Shown: piece by piece, positions 54,043 through 63,723 of the stretch
Numbering within the stretch: position 1 is the stretch's first letter
How the letters are laid out: every line of letters begins with the position of its first letter
Assembly: GCA_044221135.1 (NCBI GenBank)
Contig: JBGAPT010000006.1
Span: forward strand, 20,068-84,067
DNA: 64,000 nucleotides
Source: UBA4722 sp044221135
Lineage (GTDB): Bacteria > Pseudomonadota > Gammaproteobacteria > DSM-16500
Direction: 5' to 3'
Position numbers and translations under genes: made by a program
Notes under the pieces: generated by a model
Database searches by the model: none
Seen by the model: the letters and a program-made list of their open reading frames with translations, nothing else
What the model was told of the DNA's origin: nothing

Positions 54043-54909
54043 TTAATTACCTAAGATAATTTCTTTCTGGTTAGGGGGAGTATAATATTCGGTGGGAGTA
54101 GGGCAGTCCCCAAGATGCCCAAAAAGCCTTTGTTGTCTTGCAGTTAATCTAGACATGACGTCAGCAGAAATTTGATTAAAATACGGCCTAGACCATAATG
54201 GACTATAACGGATACTAATACTCTTTCGAGTGCAAGTAGATTTATTTTGAGCCACCGCATGCCAAAGTGTCCAAACATGTATAATTACATCTCCAGCTTT
54301 AGCAATTATTTGTTTTGACTCAGGCGGCATTTCTCCTTTTTCCACATATTTATTACAATGATGAACTAGACAATTTTTGTCATAGTAATCCACGAGCTTC
54401 AAATGACTGCCAGGTACTAACATGAAGTTGCCTTCATCTTCTTTATCGAGATCCGTTAATAAATATTGCATTTTAATTAATAGAGGAGGAGTACTCTTTT
54501 GAGGAAGAATTTTCTGTAACGAAGGACCCCCATCAGTATGAAATTTATTTAAATCTGAAATACTACTGGATGGGTTGCGCACAAATAAATCACATCCAGA
54601 AACTTGCAAAAAAATACCCATTATCTGTGTAATAATGCTAAATATTTTTGGATAATCAAGCAGAAAATCAAACGCTTCAGTATATTCTATAACTTGCAAA
54701 ATGTTATAAGACTCACTATTATGTTTACCAAGAACTCGATTCCCATGTTCAGAACTATTCATCTTTGACTTTTTATTCATGTATTGAATTATTACATTAT
54801 CTGTTGCTTCTCTTAATTTGACTAATTCGTCTTCTTCAAGCACTTTAGGAACATGCAGATAGCCTTGAGACTCCCATTGATTTTTCATTTCATCTGTCAT
54901 TGATAGCAT
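54043..54909 (-). CDS. PhyH-family Fe(II)/2-oxoglutarate oxygenase
   Basis: This 288-residue protein resembles phytanoyl-CoA dioxygenase. The iron facial triad is visible as FHTDGG (His124, Asp126) and a distal His in LWHAVAQNKS (His217), with a 2-oxoglutarate-binding Arg in SIRYSP (234). Enzymes of this family hydroxylate or oxidise intermediates in several phosphonate pathways. AAGGAG lies 7 bases before the ATG at 54909. It overlaps the end of pepM by 20 bases, so the two are translationally coupled. Confidence 0.88.
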   Translation of the reverse strand: MLSMTDEMKNQWESQGYLHVPKVLEEDELVKLREATDNVIIQYMNKKSKMNSSEHGNRVLGKHNSESYNILQVIEYTEAFDFLLDYPKIFSIITQIMGIFLQVSGCDLFVRNPSSSISDLNKFHTDGGPSLQKILPQKSTPPLLIKMQYLLTDLDKEDEGNFMLVPGSHLKLVDYYDKNCLVHHCNKYVEKGEMPPESKQIIAKAGDVIIHVWTLWHAVAQNKSTCTRKSISIRYSPLWSRPYFNQISADVMSRLTARQQRLFGHLGDCPTPTEYYTPPNQKEIILGN

Positions 54910-55837
54910 AGTCTACTCCTTCCTCATTTTTTGTAATCAACAGCTTTTTACCCACGCTTTTTGGAAGATATTTCTCTTCAGATTTTTTCAATTCATGATA
55001 ATCCATCATATCAAATAAATTCTCCAAAGTACTTACTTCATCTTCTACATTAACTAAACTTTTTTCTCGAAATATTTTTTTTGAAACTTGTTCCATAGCT
55101 TTAATACTTGCTCTTAAATTATGGTTTGCCCAAATTAAAAGAGAAATATTTGCATCCATGAATTCTTGCGTTGGTGTCTTATAATATTTAGTTGGAACAA
55201 TAACCAAAGGACATCTATTATTCCATTCTGCTGAAAATTCTAAAATTTCAGCTGCATCAGGCTTTTTGGAGTGAATTAAAATAGCATCTGCACCTGCTCT
55301 ATGATATGCTTCAGCTCTTTTTAAAGCTTCTGATATACCAGCACCCACAATTAAAGCTTCGACTCTTGCAATAATTTGAAAATTATCATCCGTTATACTA
55401 TCTTTCGCTGCTTTTATTTTCCCACAGAATTCTTCTACATTTATTAGCTCTTGATATGAATCATTAATAAAAGAATTCATCTTTGGAAAGATTTTATCTT
55501 CAATACAAATCGCTGCAGCATGAATACGAATTAATTTTTTAATTAATAAGCGTACGTTATTAAAATTGCCATGGCCTGTATCACCATCAACAAGTATTGG
55601 AATAGAAGTCACATTTGACATATGTTCAATAACATCAACTAATTGCGTCCATGAAACTTCATTATTATCTCGTAATCCAAAAGATGCTGATATAGATAAT
55701 CCTGATGCCCATATAGCACTAAATCCAGCACGCTCTACAATTTTTGCTGATAATCCGTTATGAGCCTCCATTGCAAATTCCAATTTTGGAGAAGACAGAA
55801 GTTCTTTAAATAGGACAGTTTTAGAATTTTTATTCAT
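54890..55837 (-). CDS. pepM: Phosphoenolpyruvate mutase (PEP phosphomutase)
   Basis: This enzyme converts PEP to phosphonopyruvate, the entry step of nearly all known phosphonate natural products. The 315-residue protein belongs to the isocitrate lyase/PEP mutase superfamily and carries the mutase-specific EDKIFPKMNS (113-122), the published EDK-x5-NS signature. Other matching parts are IWASGLSISASFGLRDNNE (42-60) and ILVDGDTGHGNFNN (81-94). No phosphonopyruvate decarboxylase is nearby, so another step must pull the unfavourable equilibrium. The gene starts 15 bases after the MATE gene and overlaps the PhyH gene by 20 bases. Confidence 0.93.
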   Translation of the reverse strand: MNKNSKTVLFKELLSSPKLEFAMEAHNGLSAKIVERAGFSAIWASGLSISASFGLRDNNEVSWTQLVDVIEHMSNVTSIPILVDGDTGHGNFNNVRLLIKKLIRIHAAAICIEDKIFPKMNSFINDSYQELINVEEFCGKIKAAKDSITDDNFQIIARVEALIVGAGISEALKRAEAYHRAGADAILIHSKKPDAAEILEFSAEWNNRCPLVIVPTKYYKTPTQEFMDANISLLIWANHNLRASIKAMEQVSKKIFREKSLVNVEDEVSTLENLFDMMDYHELKKSEEKYLPKSVGKKLLITKNEEGVDYAINDR

Positions 55838-55852
55838 ATAAAAAATCCTTAT

Positions 55853-57526
55853 CTATGAAGAAAGATTATTAATACTGGGTCTTCGTTCATCTGGCAATGA
55901 AGACTTTATTTCTTTAGGAGCTCTACAGCATTTAAAAAAAGCACACCAACTTTTTTGCTTTGCAGGAGCTGAGAATTCATTCATAGCTTCTACAGAATTA
56001 GGCTTTTTTATCATTTCATTAGTTTTGAAGCGCCATCTAGAAAATAAAATAACAGCACTTAATGTCATTCCTATATTATTAGCAACTGCTAAGCCATTTA
56101 ATTCCCACTTAAAAACATATCTAAAAAGGCATGCTAGAGGTAAGTTTATAAATAATATAGATAAAATATTTGAAGTTGAGGCAAATTTTGCATCCTGAAT
56201 ACCTCTTAGCGCCCCAGCAGAAATATTTTTAACTGAATCTAATATGTAACCAGCTGTTGTAAGAAGTAAATAGTTATTCAGTAAAGAAACTACTGGCTGA
56301 TTTTCTACATTGTTAACATCTAAGTAAAAAGAAATGTATTCTCTTTTGAATAAAAAAAATGACCCCAAAATTAAAGACGATAATATTAAACCAATTACAA
56401 CTTGTGCATCGCCAAATCGCCTTATATCATTAAAATTACCATTAACACTTGCCTTACCTAATGCAGCACTAACTAAAGAAGAGGCTGCTTGTGCAAGCGA
56501 AAAAATTGGGGCAATAAATAATAATTCATATTGCGTAGATACGCTTCGCGCAGTCAATGCGGCTGTCCCCAGAGAACCAACCATCATATTAGTTAGAAGA
56601 ATAGTACATAATTCTCCATTAAATTGTAATGCTGATGGCCATCCTTGTGCCCATAAATTTTTTGAAATAGATGCTTCATTAGAGAAAAAAGAATCAAATA
56701 ACTTATAAGGCTTATATTTTTTACCACAACATAATGCTAAGGTAATTAACAATAAATTTAACCAAGATCTAATAGTAATTGCATAACCCAGGCCTTGTAC
56801 TCCCATTTCAGGGAAGCCGAATTTACCAAAAATAAGCACATATCCAGATCCCACTAAACTTACGCATCCAATAAATCCCATCCCTAAAATTAAGGAATTG
56901 GATTGAACACCCATAGCAAATTGTTGAGAATTCACATATAAAGCGTTAGCAGGTACACCCCAAACACTAGCTCTAAAAAAATCTTGAGCCATCCTTGGTA
57001 TAGGTTCAGGGTATCCAGCCATTTTTAAGAGTGGCTCTCCATACCACATCGTGATGATAGGAAATACACTTATAATCGCAATTTTAATGGCAAGTAATTG
57101 CCCTTGTTTAAAAATAATTCCTAATTCTATTTCTTTCTCTTCTATCTCATTAGGGCTATACCTATCATTCTTCTTCATTTCTTCTGCTGTGCCGTAGCAT
57201 TTTCCAGCAATAGAAGTAACAGAAACCAATGGCGACGTAAATCCAAGGAATACAATATCCTGACCAATATTAATTAAGGCACTCGCAGCCAATGTATCAA
57301 GTCCTTGACGAGACAACATAAATCCACTCATAAAATTTCTTATTAGTGTAAACGATCGATTTCCCAATAAAGGTAATACCGTCATTAATGATTTAGATAG
57401 GATTTTACACAGACCAAGCGATTCGGCATTTAACTCTGGCTCATTTTTAGAATCTTGTAACAAAGGAACTGTGGGAGCAGATTTATTAAAATCTATTTCA
57501 TGTTCATGTGCGGAATCGGATTTCAT
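55853..57526 (-). CDS. MATE-family efflux transporter, first gene of the phosphonate operon
   Basis: About 12 predicted helices follow the MATE layout, with polar tails at both ends. The start at 57526 is chosen because a GAGGGG ribosome site precedes it and the decayed copy at 59829 starts at the same place; the frame extends to 57547. The N-tail has a PLLQDS dileucine-like stretch and the C-tail an unusual WCAFFKCCRAP cysteine cluster. It probably exports the product. Its downstream neighbour pepM starts 15 bases later. Confidence 0.87.
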   Translation of the reverse strand: MKSDSAHEHEIDFNKSAPTVPLLQDSKNEPELNAESLGLCKILSKSLMTVLPLLGNRSFTLIRNFMSGFMLSRQGLDTLAASALINIGQDIVFLGFTSPLVSVTSIAGKCYGTAEEMKKNDRYSPNEIEEKEIELGIIFKQGQLLAIKIAIISVFPIITMWYGEPLLKMAGYPEPIPRMAQDFFRASVWGVPANALYVNSQQFAMGVQSNSLILGMGFIGCVSLVGSGYVLIFGKFGFPEMGVQGLGYAITIRSWLNLLLITLALCCGKKYKPYKLFDSFFSNEASISKNLWAQGWPSALQFNGELCTILLTNMMVGSLGTAALTARSVSTQYELLFIAPIFSLAQAASSLVSAALGKASVNGNFNDIRRFGDAQVVIGLILSSLILGSFFLFKREYISFYLDVNNVENQPVVSLLNNYLLLTTAGYILDSVKNISAGALRGIQDAKFASTSNILSILFINLPLACLFRYVFKWELNGLAVANNIGMTLSAVILFSRWRFKTNEMIKKPNSVEAMNEFSAPAKQKSWCAFFKCCRAPKEIKSSLPDERRPSINNLSS

Positions 57527-58061
57527 TTTCCCCTCACAAATGTCCATTAAATCTTGGTTTAATATTCTTACTAAACAAATTACCCCTCATTAACCTGTAT
57601 TTGCGGAAAAATTTTTGACCCTAGTAGAGACCTAAGGTTATATAAGGAAAGATATTTTATATGTTGGATGTATATATAGATTCGGAACCAAAAAAGAACA
57701 TTTTTGAAAAAATATTCACGAGAATAAATACTATTTAAGTAATTAATTTTATTTGACGTATTTTTATCATTGTTGAAGAGCATTTACTATTCTCACAGAA
57801 AATTAAAAAATACACTCATAATGAGCGGATTATTTTTATTTCCTCGTTTTAATAGTATTTTAATAATTTTATTTGTATCTAATGCCTAAGAACTATTTTT
57901 ATTACGCCTTACGAAGGCGTATCAGTTATTCACCTTCAACTTATTATTTAATAAGACGGTATTATCACTAAAAAATTATTAACTGTAAAGTACTTTGAAG
58001 ATTTTATTTTTAGTGAATTGTTAAGTGTATAGTTTTAATAAAAATAATCCCGCGTTATCAA
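57527..58061. promoter_or_regulatory. Leader region of the phosphonate operon, with conserved hairpin
   Basis: No gene is seen in this AT-rich stretch. It should contain the operon promoter. A hairpin with arms ACGCCTT (57904-57910) and AAGGCGT (57914-57920) is repeated in the homologous region at 60226-60242. Other shared blocks (for example the TGACCCTAG / TGATCCTAG segment near 57616) show that the two leaders descend from one duplicated sequence. No T-run follows the hairpin on either strand. Confidence 0.6.
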
Positions 58062-58134
58062 CTTCAATTGCAAATTCCACTTTGTGGAAAATAAAAGTTC
58101 TTTAATAAAGAGTATTTTTATAATTTTTATTCAC
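58062..58134 (-). pseudogene. Remnant of a second pepM copy, 5' end only
   Basis: This segment aligns without large gaps to the first 70 bases of pepM (55770-55837): both share TTGCAAATTCCA, AAGTTCTTTAA and AATTTTTATTCA (plus-strand spelling). The frame is broken. It lies 11 bases downstream of the second MATE copy, as pepM lies 15 bases after the first. Confidence 0.65.
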
Positions 58135-58145
58135 ACTGAAATCTT

Positions 58146-59829
58146 TTATCTCCTGTTATAACTGTTAACGTTTTGTTTATCTGATAATGAAGGCTTGGTT
58201 TTTTTAGAAGGTCTGCAACATTTAAAAAAAGTACACCAGCTTTTTTGTTCTGATTTTCTCGCTGGAACATACTCGTATTCATTTATGGCTCCTACAAAGC
58301 TAGATTTTTTTATCATTTCGTTACTTTTGAACCGCCATCTAAAAAACAAAATACCTGTACATAATGCCATTCCCACATTATTAGCAACTGCTAAACCATT
58401 TAACTCCCAATTTAAAAAATATCTAGAAATGCAAGCTAGGGGTAAATTGATAAGCCATAAAGATAGTATAGTTGCAGCTGAAGCAAACGGAGCATCCTCA
58501 ACACCTCGCAGCGCTCCAGCAGAAACGTTTCTTATTGAATCTAATATGTAACCACCCGCACGCAGTAAGAAGTAAATAATTATTCAATAAAGAAACAATT
58601 GGCTGATTTTCCGCATTATTGACATCTAAGTAAAAAGAAATGTATTCTTTTTTATATAAGCAGAATGATAAAAAGATAAAAGACGATAATACTAAACCAA
58701 TTATAATTTGCATGTCACCAAATCGTCTTACATCCTTAAAATTACCACTGATACTTGCCTTACCTAAGGCACCACTAACTAAAGAAGAAGCTGCTTGTGC
58801 AAGCGAAAAAATGGGAGCAATAAATAATAATTCATATTGTGTAGATACGCTCCGCGCAGTCAATGCTGCTGCTCCCAGAGAACCAACTATTATGTTGGTC
58901 AGAAAAATAGTACATAATTCTCCATTAAATTGTAATGCTGACGGCCATCCTTGTGCCCATAATTTTTGGGAAATAGACTCTTCATTAGAGAAAAAAGAAT
59001 CAAATAACTTATAAGGTCTATATTTTTTATCGTAACGTAAGACTAAGTTAATTAATAATAAATTTAACCAAGATCGAATAGTAACAGCACAACCTAAACC
59101 CCGCACTCCCATTTCTGGAAAGCCGAATTTACCAAAAATAAGCACATATCCAGATCCCACTAAACTTATACATCCAATAAATCCCATCCCTAAAATTAAA
59201 AAATTTAACTGGACTCCCATAGCAAACTGTTGAGAATTCACATATAAAACGTTAGCAGGGATACCCCAAACACTGGCTCTAAAAAAATCTTGAGCTATTT
59301 TTGGTATAGGTTCAGGATATCCCGCGGTTTTTAAAAGAGGTTCTACATGCCACATCATTATTGAAGGAAGAATGCTTGCAACTATTATTTTAGTAGCGAG
59401 TAATTGTCCTTGCTTAAAAATGGCCCCTAACTCTATTTCCTTTATTTTTATTTCATTAACATCGAGTTCTTGCTCCTTCATTTTTTCTATTGCGCCGTAA
59501 CACTTTCCAGCAATAGAAGTAACGGAAATCAAGGGAGAAGTAAATCCAAGAAATACAATATCTTGGATAATATTAATTAATGCACTAGCAGCCAATACAT
59601 CGATCCCTCTGCAAGATAACATAAACCCGCTCATAAAATTTCTTACTAAAGTAAATGACCGATTTCCCAATAAAGGTAATGCTGTTGTTAATGATTTAGA
59701 TAGCATTTCACATGTGTTAGCTGGTTCCATATTTAATTTTAGTTCATCTTTAGAACCTTTTAATAATAAAGGTGTGCTTTCAAGATCGATTTCCTCTTCA
59801 CTTGTTCCATGTGTAGAATAGGGTTTCAT
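58146..59829 (-). pseudogene. Second MATE transporter copy, frameshifted
   Basis: It is a close paralogue of the MATE gene at 55853. From the ATG at 59829 (with an AGGAGGT ribosome site) it reads to NYLLLTACG and then shifts frame near 58565. The correct frame continues as GYILDSIRN and GALRGVEDAPFASA, ending at 58146 with WCTFFKCCRPSKK, so the same cysteine-rich tail is kept. One frame change is enough to explain the break. It and its flanks are a decayed segmental duplication of the operon's start. Confidence 0.85.
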
Positions 59830-60338
59830 TTTACCTCCTAAAAAATTTTTCGCTCTGTGTCATGGCTATAACGCACTTGAACCCTCACGTTTTTAACAGC
59901 TATTTTATAAAAATAGTTAAATTTAAGCTGGAGCTGAAAATACTCAATAATTAAATTTGGAGGGTAACCCATTCTCGAGGAAATCAGGATTTTATTTGCG
60001 AAAAATCCTTGATCCTAGTGCAGGCTTAAAACTAAGGAAATGCCCTCTATCTCATATGCATATACATTTTTTTAATCAAGCAATATGTATGCTCTCGCAA
60101 AAAATGAAGAGAAACTTATAACAACTATAAGTTTATTCTTTCATTTCCTCGTTTGATAGATGACAACATCTAATGATGTTATTTGCGGCTAATGCTTAAG
60201 ACTTGCTTTATTTTATTAGAAGATTACGCCTTCGAAAGGCGTATCAATAACAAGTTCAAATTATGCATTACGAGTAGCATTATGCATTAAATAATTAACG
60301 GCTGTAAAGCATTATTTTGTTTTATTTTTATTGAATTA
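59830..60338. other. Leader region of the decayed MATE copy
   Basis: No gene is seen. It is homologous to 57527-58061, with the same hairpin (ACGCCTT 60226-60232, AAGGCGT 60236-60242) and neighbouring blocks such as CATTTCCTCGTTT. It links the MATE copy to the deaminase-like pseudogene. Confidence 0.6.
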
Positions 60339-61662
60339 TTAGGACATAATAAAAGAAATACCATATCTGCTTCTAAATACTATTTGCTTAAGAAGAGGAG
60401 TAAATATCGTTAAACCTCTGTAACTATCTTTAACGTACCAGCTTGCCATTGCATCTTGCATTTGACTGTCGGAATGAAGCAGTAACTGCCTATCAGAACT
60501 TCTTAAATCCATGGGTTCAGCATGAGTATAATTTCTAGCTAAAGGTAATCTTTCATCTCTTTTTTCGAGTGAAACTCTATAGTCACTGTGCGTTGGTTCC
60601 CGTGATGAACTAGCACGAAAAACTATTTTGAAAGTATTCGGTTTGTTATCAGGGATTCCATAGCCTAATGAACAAAGAACGTCTCTAATATAATCGGTAA
60701 AATCACGTTGAAATTCAGCAATTGTTTTTTCACAAGGATCACACACATCTTGTGAAGAATGCAAATCAAAAACTAAAGCATATATCGGTTTTTTAAATGG
60801 CTCATCTTATAATAACGATTCTATTAATAATCCGAATTGTTTTTTATTTTTTAGATAATGTTCAATAAACAACACTTCGCTATGTACAAGTGATTCATCA
60901 ACTGCTTGCGCATCTTCGATATAAACAGGTTTTGATATAAAACGTTGTTCATTGTTATTGTCTAATATTACACATCCAATATTAACTAACAGTAAATTAG
61001 TGCTTTCAAGTTTAGTAGGAAATCCTGGTAATTGACTAATTGTCCTTTTTGCTTTCCATGTATCTATCCTAGAATATTCCATTGCAACAAAAGCTTCTGA
61101 TATTGCTTGCCTGTGATGAATAGTTAAACCAGAATCTGTATCTACACAGCATCTGGAATATCAACTTTCTGTTTTTTTGTGGATGAGAGAGGCTGTGAAA
61201 AAGCAAAAAATTATGTGTAAACACGGTACCTGATTGATAGGCACTTTGCTTTCTTTCTTCGTCCTTTATTTGATCTACGTGTAATTGGTACTGCCGAAAT
61301 TTTTCTTCATCTGCCTCCATTGTTTGCCTTGTTGAAATCGCATTTTTTAACCTTCCGCTCCAATCATGATCAATTGCTCGTTTCCCTGCATTATTTGTTA
61401 AGTTATGATCAAAGCGTAACCTAACAACCATAGCTTCAATGATATTATTTACCCCACGCTGTGTTGCATGATGAACAAAGTCATCTCCATTCTCATCTTA
61501 AGCACCAGGGCTAATCGTTCTTGGGAGATTTTGCTCAATTCTTTCTCCTTCTGTATTAAGAATTTTCATTACTTCCAGCTTATTGAAGAGTGTCAGAGCA
61601 TTAAACAGAACTGTATTCGGATCTATGGGTTTCTGAAAATCATTTGGGATGCCACTTAACAT
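60339..61662 (-). pseudogene. Decayed gene with deaminase-like HxE and CxxC motifs
   Basis: An ATG at 61662 with GAGGAAATAT upstream opens a frame (GIPNDFQKPIDPNTVLFNAL) that meets TAA at 61498-61500, resumes, shifts twice between about 61130 and 61210, meets TAA at 60807-60809 and then runs to 60339. Joined, the protein would be about 440 residues. The C-terminal half has VHSEVLFIEHYL (HxE) and, about 35 residues later, DLHSSQDVCDPCEKTI (CxxC). This order and spacing resemble the zinc site of cytidine-deaminase-fold enzymes, including toxins of intracellular bacteria. That assignment is tentative. Confidence 0.55.
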
Positions 61663-61821
61663 ACTATATTTCCTCTAAGATACTGTTGTAAAAATAATTT
61701 AACCCTAACATCTAAATTTTAAAATGTTATTACATTTTCCCAATTACCTGTGCGTTTTTTGTCATTCTAAATTTAAATAAATGAAATATGTTGTTGATTG
61801 CTAAGTAATACTAATGATTCT

Positions 61822-63723
61822 TTACCTAGCAGGAGTATAGTAAGCGTTATCTTTATCATTACCGCTATCTACTGAAGAAGATTGTATTTGACGGCCACGG
61901 CCATAAGCTCGAGTCTTGGGTTCATAAGTCTTTCCTAAAAATGAGTTTGCAGTTCTTGCTAATGATGTTGAAATAGTAGTTTCTTTATACTCAGCACCCA
62001 CTTTTGTGACATGAGGATCACGTGCATCCTGAATAGAGCTATTTACGTTACTATGCCCAGGCATGAGATTTCTAGAACATCTATTTAATATTATAAGAAT
62101 TTTTCTTGTACTTTCAGTTAGGTTTTTTGCATCATTCCTAGTCATTCCTCCTGCTTGTCTTTGTTTTACGCGAATCTCTCTCACCAAAGCAGGTAATTTT
62201 CTCCTAACAGTTCTTGTATTAATTTTAGTATTATCCTCACCATCCTCATCGGAAGAAGCTATTGCATCTGCAAAGTCTTCAACAGCTTTGTTTTCCTTAG
62301 CGTCTTTTGCCGCAGGAAGATTTGTATTCATTTTCAGCACAAGCACATCTCGCATCTCACTGATAGCTATATTATGTGCAATATCAATATTATTTGCTTT
62401 TAACTCATAATCTGCTCGTGCTAAGAAGCGCGTTTGCACATCAGTTAATTGCTTGTGTTCCGTGTCTCTCAACCTCCGAAGTCGCAATTCAATTCTATCT
62501 TGTACTTTTTTATATCTTTGATTTTCAGGTCTATCTTTTGCTTCAAATGAGAATCTCCCAGGAGGCCCTTCTTTGAAGGTAACCCGTAGTGGTTTGCTTT
62601 CGTCTGTTTGTCCTAAAACTAGCAAGGCTGTAGAAAAAAATGGGAAATAATTGTCTTCTGTAGTATCTTTTCTTTCATCATAACTTTCAATCCCTCCAGC
62701 TAAACGACGCATAGGTCCTGGAAGAAGGGAGTCAAACAAAACGCCAGTCCTATCTTGAGCAAATATTCCTGTATATGATGCTTTTATATGTATACCAAAA
62801 ATATTCCCACGTGAATCTACGTAGGGAGAACCAGAATAACCCGGCGCTGAAAAAATACAGCTAAACGCGCTTACTGGAGCATAGCCTCCTGTATCAAAAA
62901 TACCATGTGAATAAATTATTTTCCCATCTTGATTTCTGTTGATTAGAGAAAATTTATCAGAATCATTAAGCAAAGCCAATTTTGGATAAACCTCAAAATC
63001 AAAGGCGATTGCTAACTTTAAAACAAGGTAGTCTGCTTTGTTTTCAGATCTAGAACTATCTGTTCTAGAGCCATCTTCTATTACTCCTGATATTGTGCTA
63101 GAACGACCATCAAATAATTCAAAAGATAAATCCCCAACGGACCATTCGTTAACGATATGCCGCGCGGTTATAATAACATCTGTCTGTACTAGCGTGGCTA
63201 CACCCAAATATTCATCTATATCTTTTACTTTTAAAATTCCTACATATTTTTCATACTGTTTTTTATCAAATACTACGGAATCTTTAGATTCTCCTGCTTT
63301 TTTACTAGAAGGTGGAGGCGGAAGGACAATTGATATGTTTCCCTTATCTATGTTACTTCCAATTAGAAAGAAGCACTCTTCTGCTGATTGCGTTTTTTGT
63401 AATTCTTTATAAATTAACTGTATTTTTTCTTCTATTATATTATAATAGAAAGTTTTCAAGATCTGGCCTGACTTTTTATGAACAATATAAAAATGATGTT
63501 CGTTTTTATATGAAGACTTAAAAAAAATGAATTCGAAAGTGAACTCATCATATGTATTTTTTTCTACAATAGATATTCCTGTTATTGGTCTATCAAACGC
63601 AAAATCCGCGGTACCTCGTTCACTGTGAGTAGGATATAATTCTATCAATTGATCGAATGATAATTTAAGGAAATTGTTAACTTCATCAAGTAACGCGTCG
63701 ATCGCTTCTAAACTTCTAAACAT
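61822..63723 (-). CDS. Trypsin-like serine protease, candidate secreted effector
   Basis: The 633-residue protein has an N-terminal domain of unknown type (1-150), then a trypsin-fold domain (about 155-320). The triad is visible as TARHIV (His189), ADYLVLKL (Asp231) and APGYSGSPY (Ser297, in place of GDSGGP). A helical, charged C-terminal half (about 380-633) is not recognised. No Sec signal peptide is seen, so it is either cytosolic or a type IV/other secreted effector. The frame is intact, unlike its pseudogene neighbour. An upstream AT-rich region (63724-64000) shows no gene. Confidence 0.8.
   Translation of the reverse strand: MFRSLEAIDALLDEVNNFLKLSFDQLIELYPTHSERGTADFAFDRPITGISIVEKNTYDEFTFEFIFFKSSYKNEHHFYIVHKKSGQILKTFYYNIIEEKIQLIYKELQKTQSAEECFFLIGSNIDKGNISIVLPPPPSSKKAGESKDSVVFDKKQYEKYVGILKVKDIDEYLGVATLVQTDVIITARHIVNEWSVGDLSFELFDGRSSTISGVIEDGSRTDSSRSENKADYLVLKLAIAFDFEVYPKLALLNDSDKFSLINRNQDGKIIYSHGIFDTGGYAPVSAFSCIFSAPGYSGSPYVDSRGNIFGIHIKASYTGIFAQDRTGVLFDSLLPGPMRRLAGGIESYDERKDTTEDNYFPFFSTALLVLGQTDESKPLRVTFKEGPPGRFSFEAKDRPENQRYKKVQDRIELRLRRLRDTEHKQLTDVQTRFLARADYELKANNIDIAHNIAISEMRDVLVLKMNTNLPAAKDAKENKAVEDFADAIASSDEDGEDNTKINTRTVRRKLPALVREIRVKQRQAGGMTRNDAKNLTESTRKILIILNRCSRNLMPGHSNVNSSIQDARDPHVTKVGAEYKETTISTSLARTANSFLGKTYEPKTRAYGRGRQIQSSSVDSGNDKDNAYYTPAR

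Noticed and set aside
54890..55837. pepM could be an isocitrate or methylisocitrate lyase
   Set aside because: It carries the mutase-type EDK-x5-NS motif and the GSGLSISAS-like segment rather than the KKCGH lyase motif.
56334..56708. 124-codon plus-strand ORF antisense to the MATE gene, with an equal-length relative at 58640-59014
   Set aside because: Both are mirror frames of the two homologous MATE genes; their similarity follows from the duplication.
57904..57920. Leader hairpin as a rho-independent terminator
   Set aside because: No U-tract follows on either strand.
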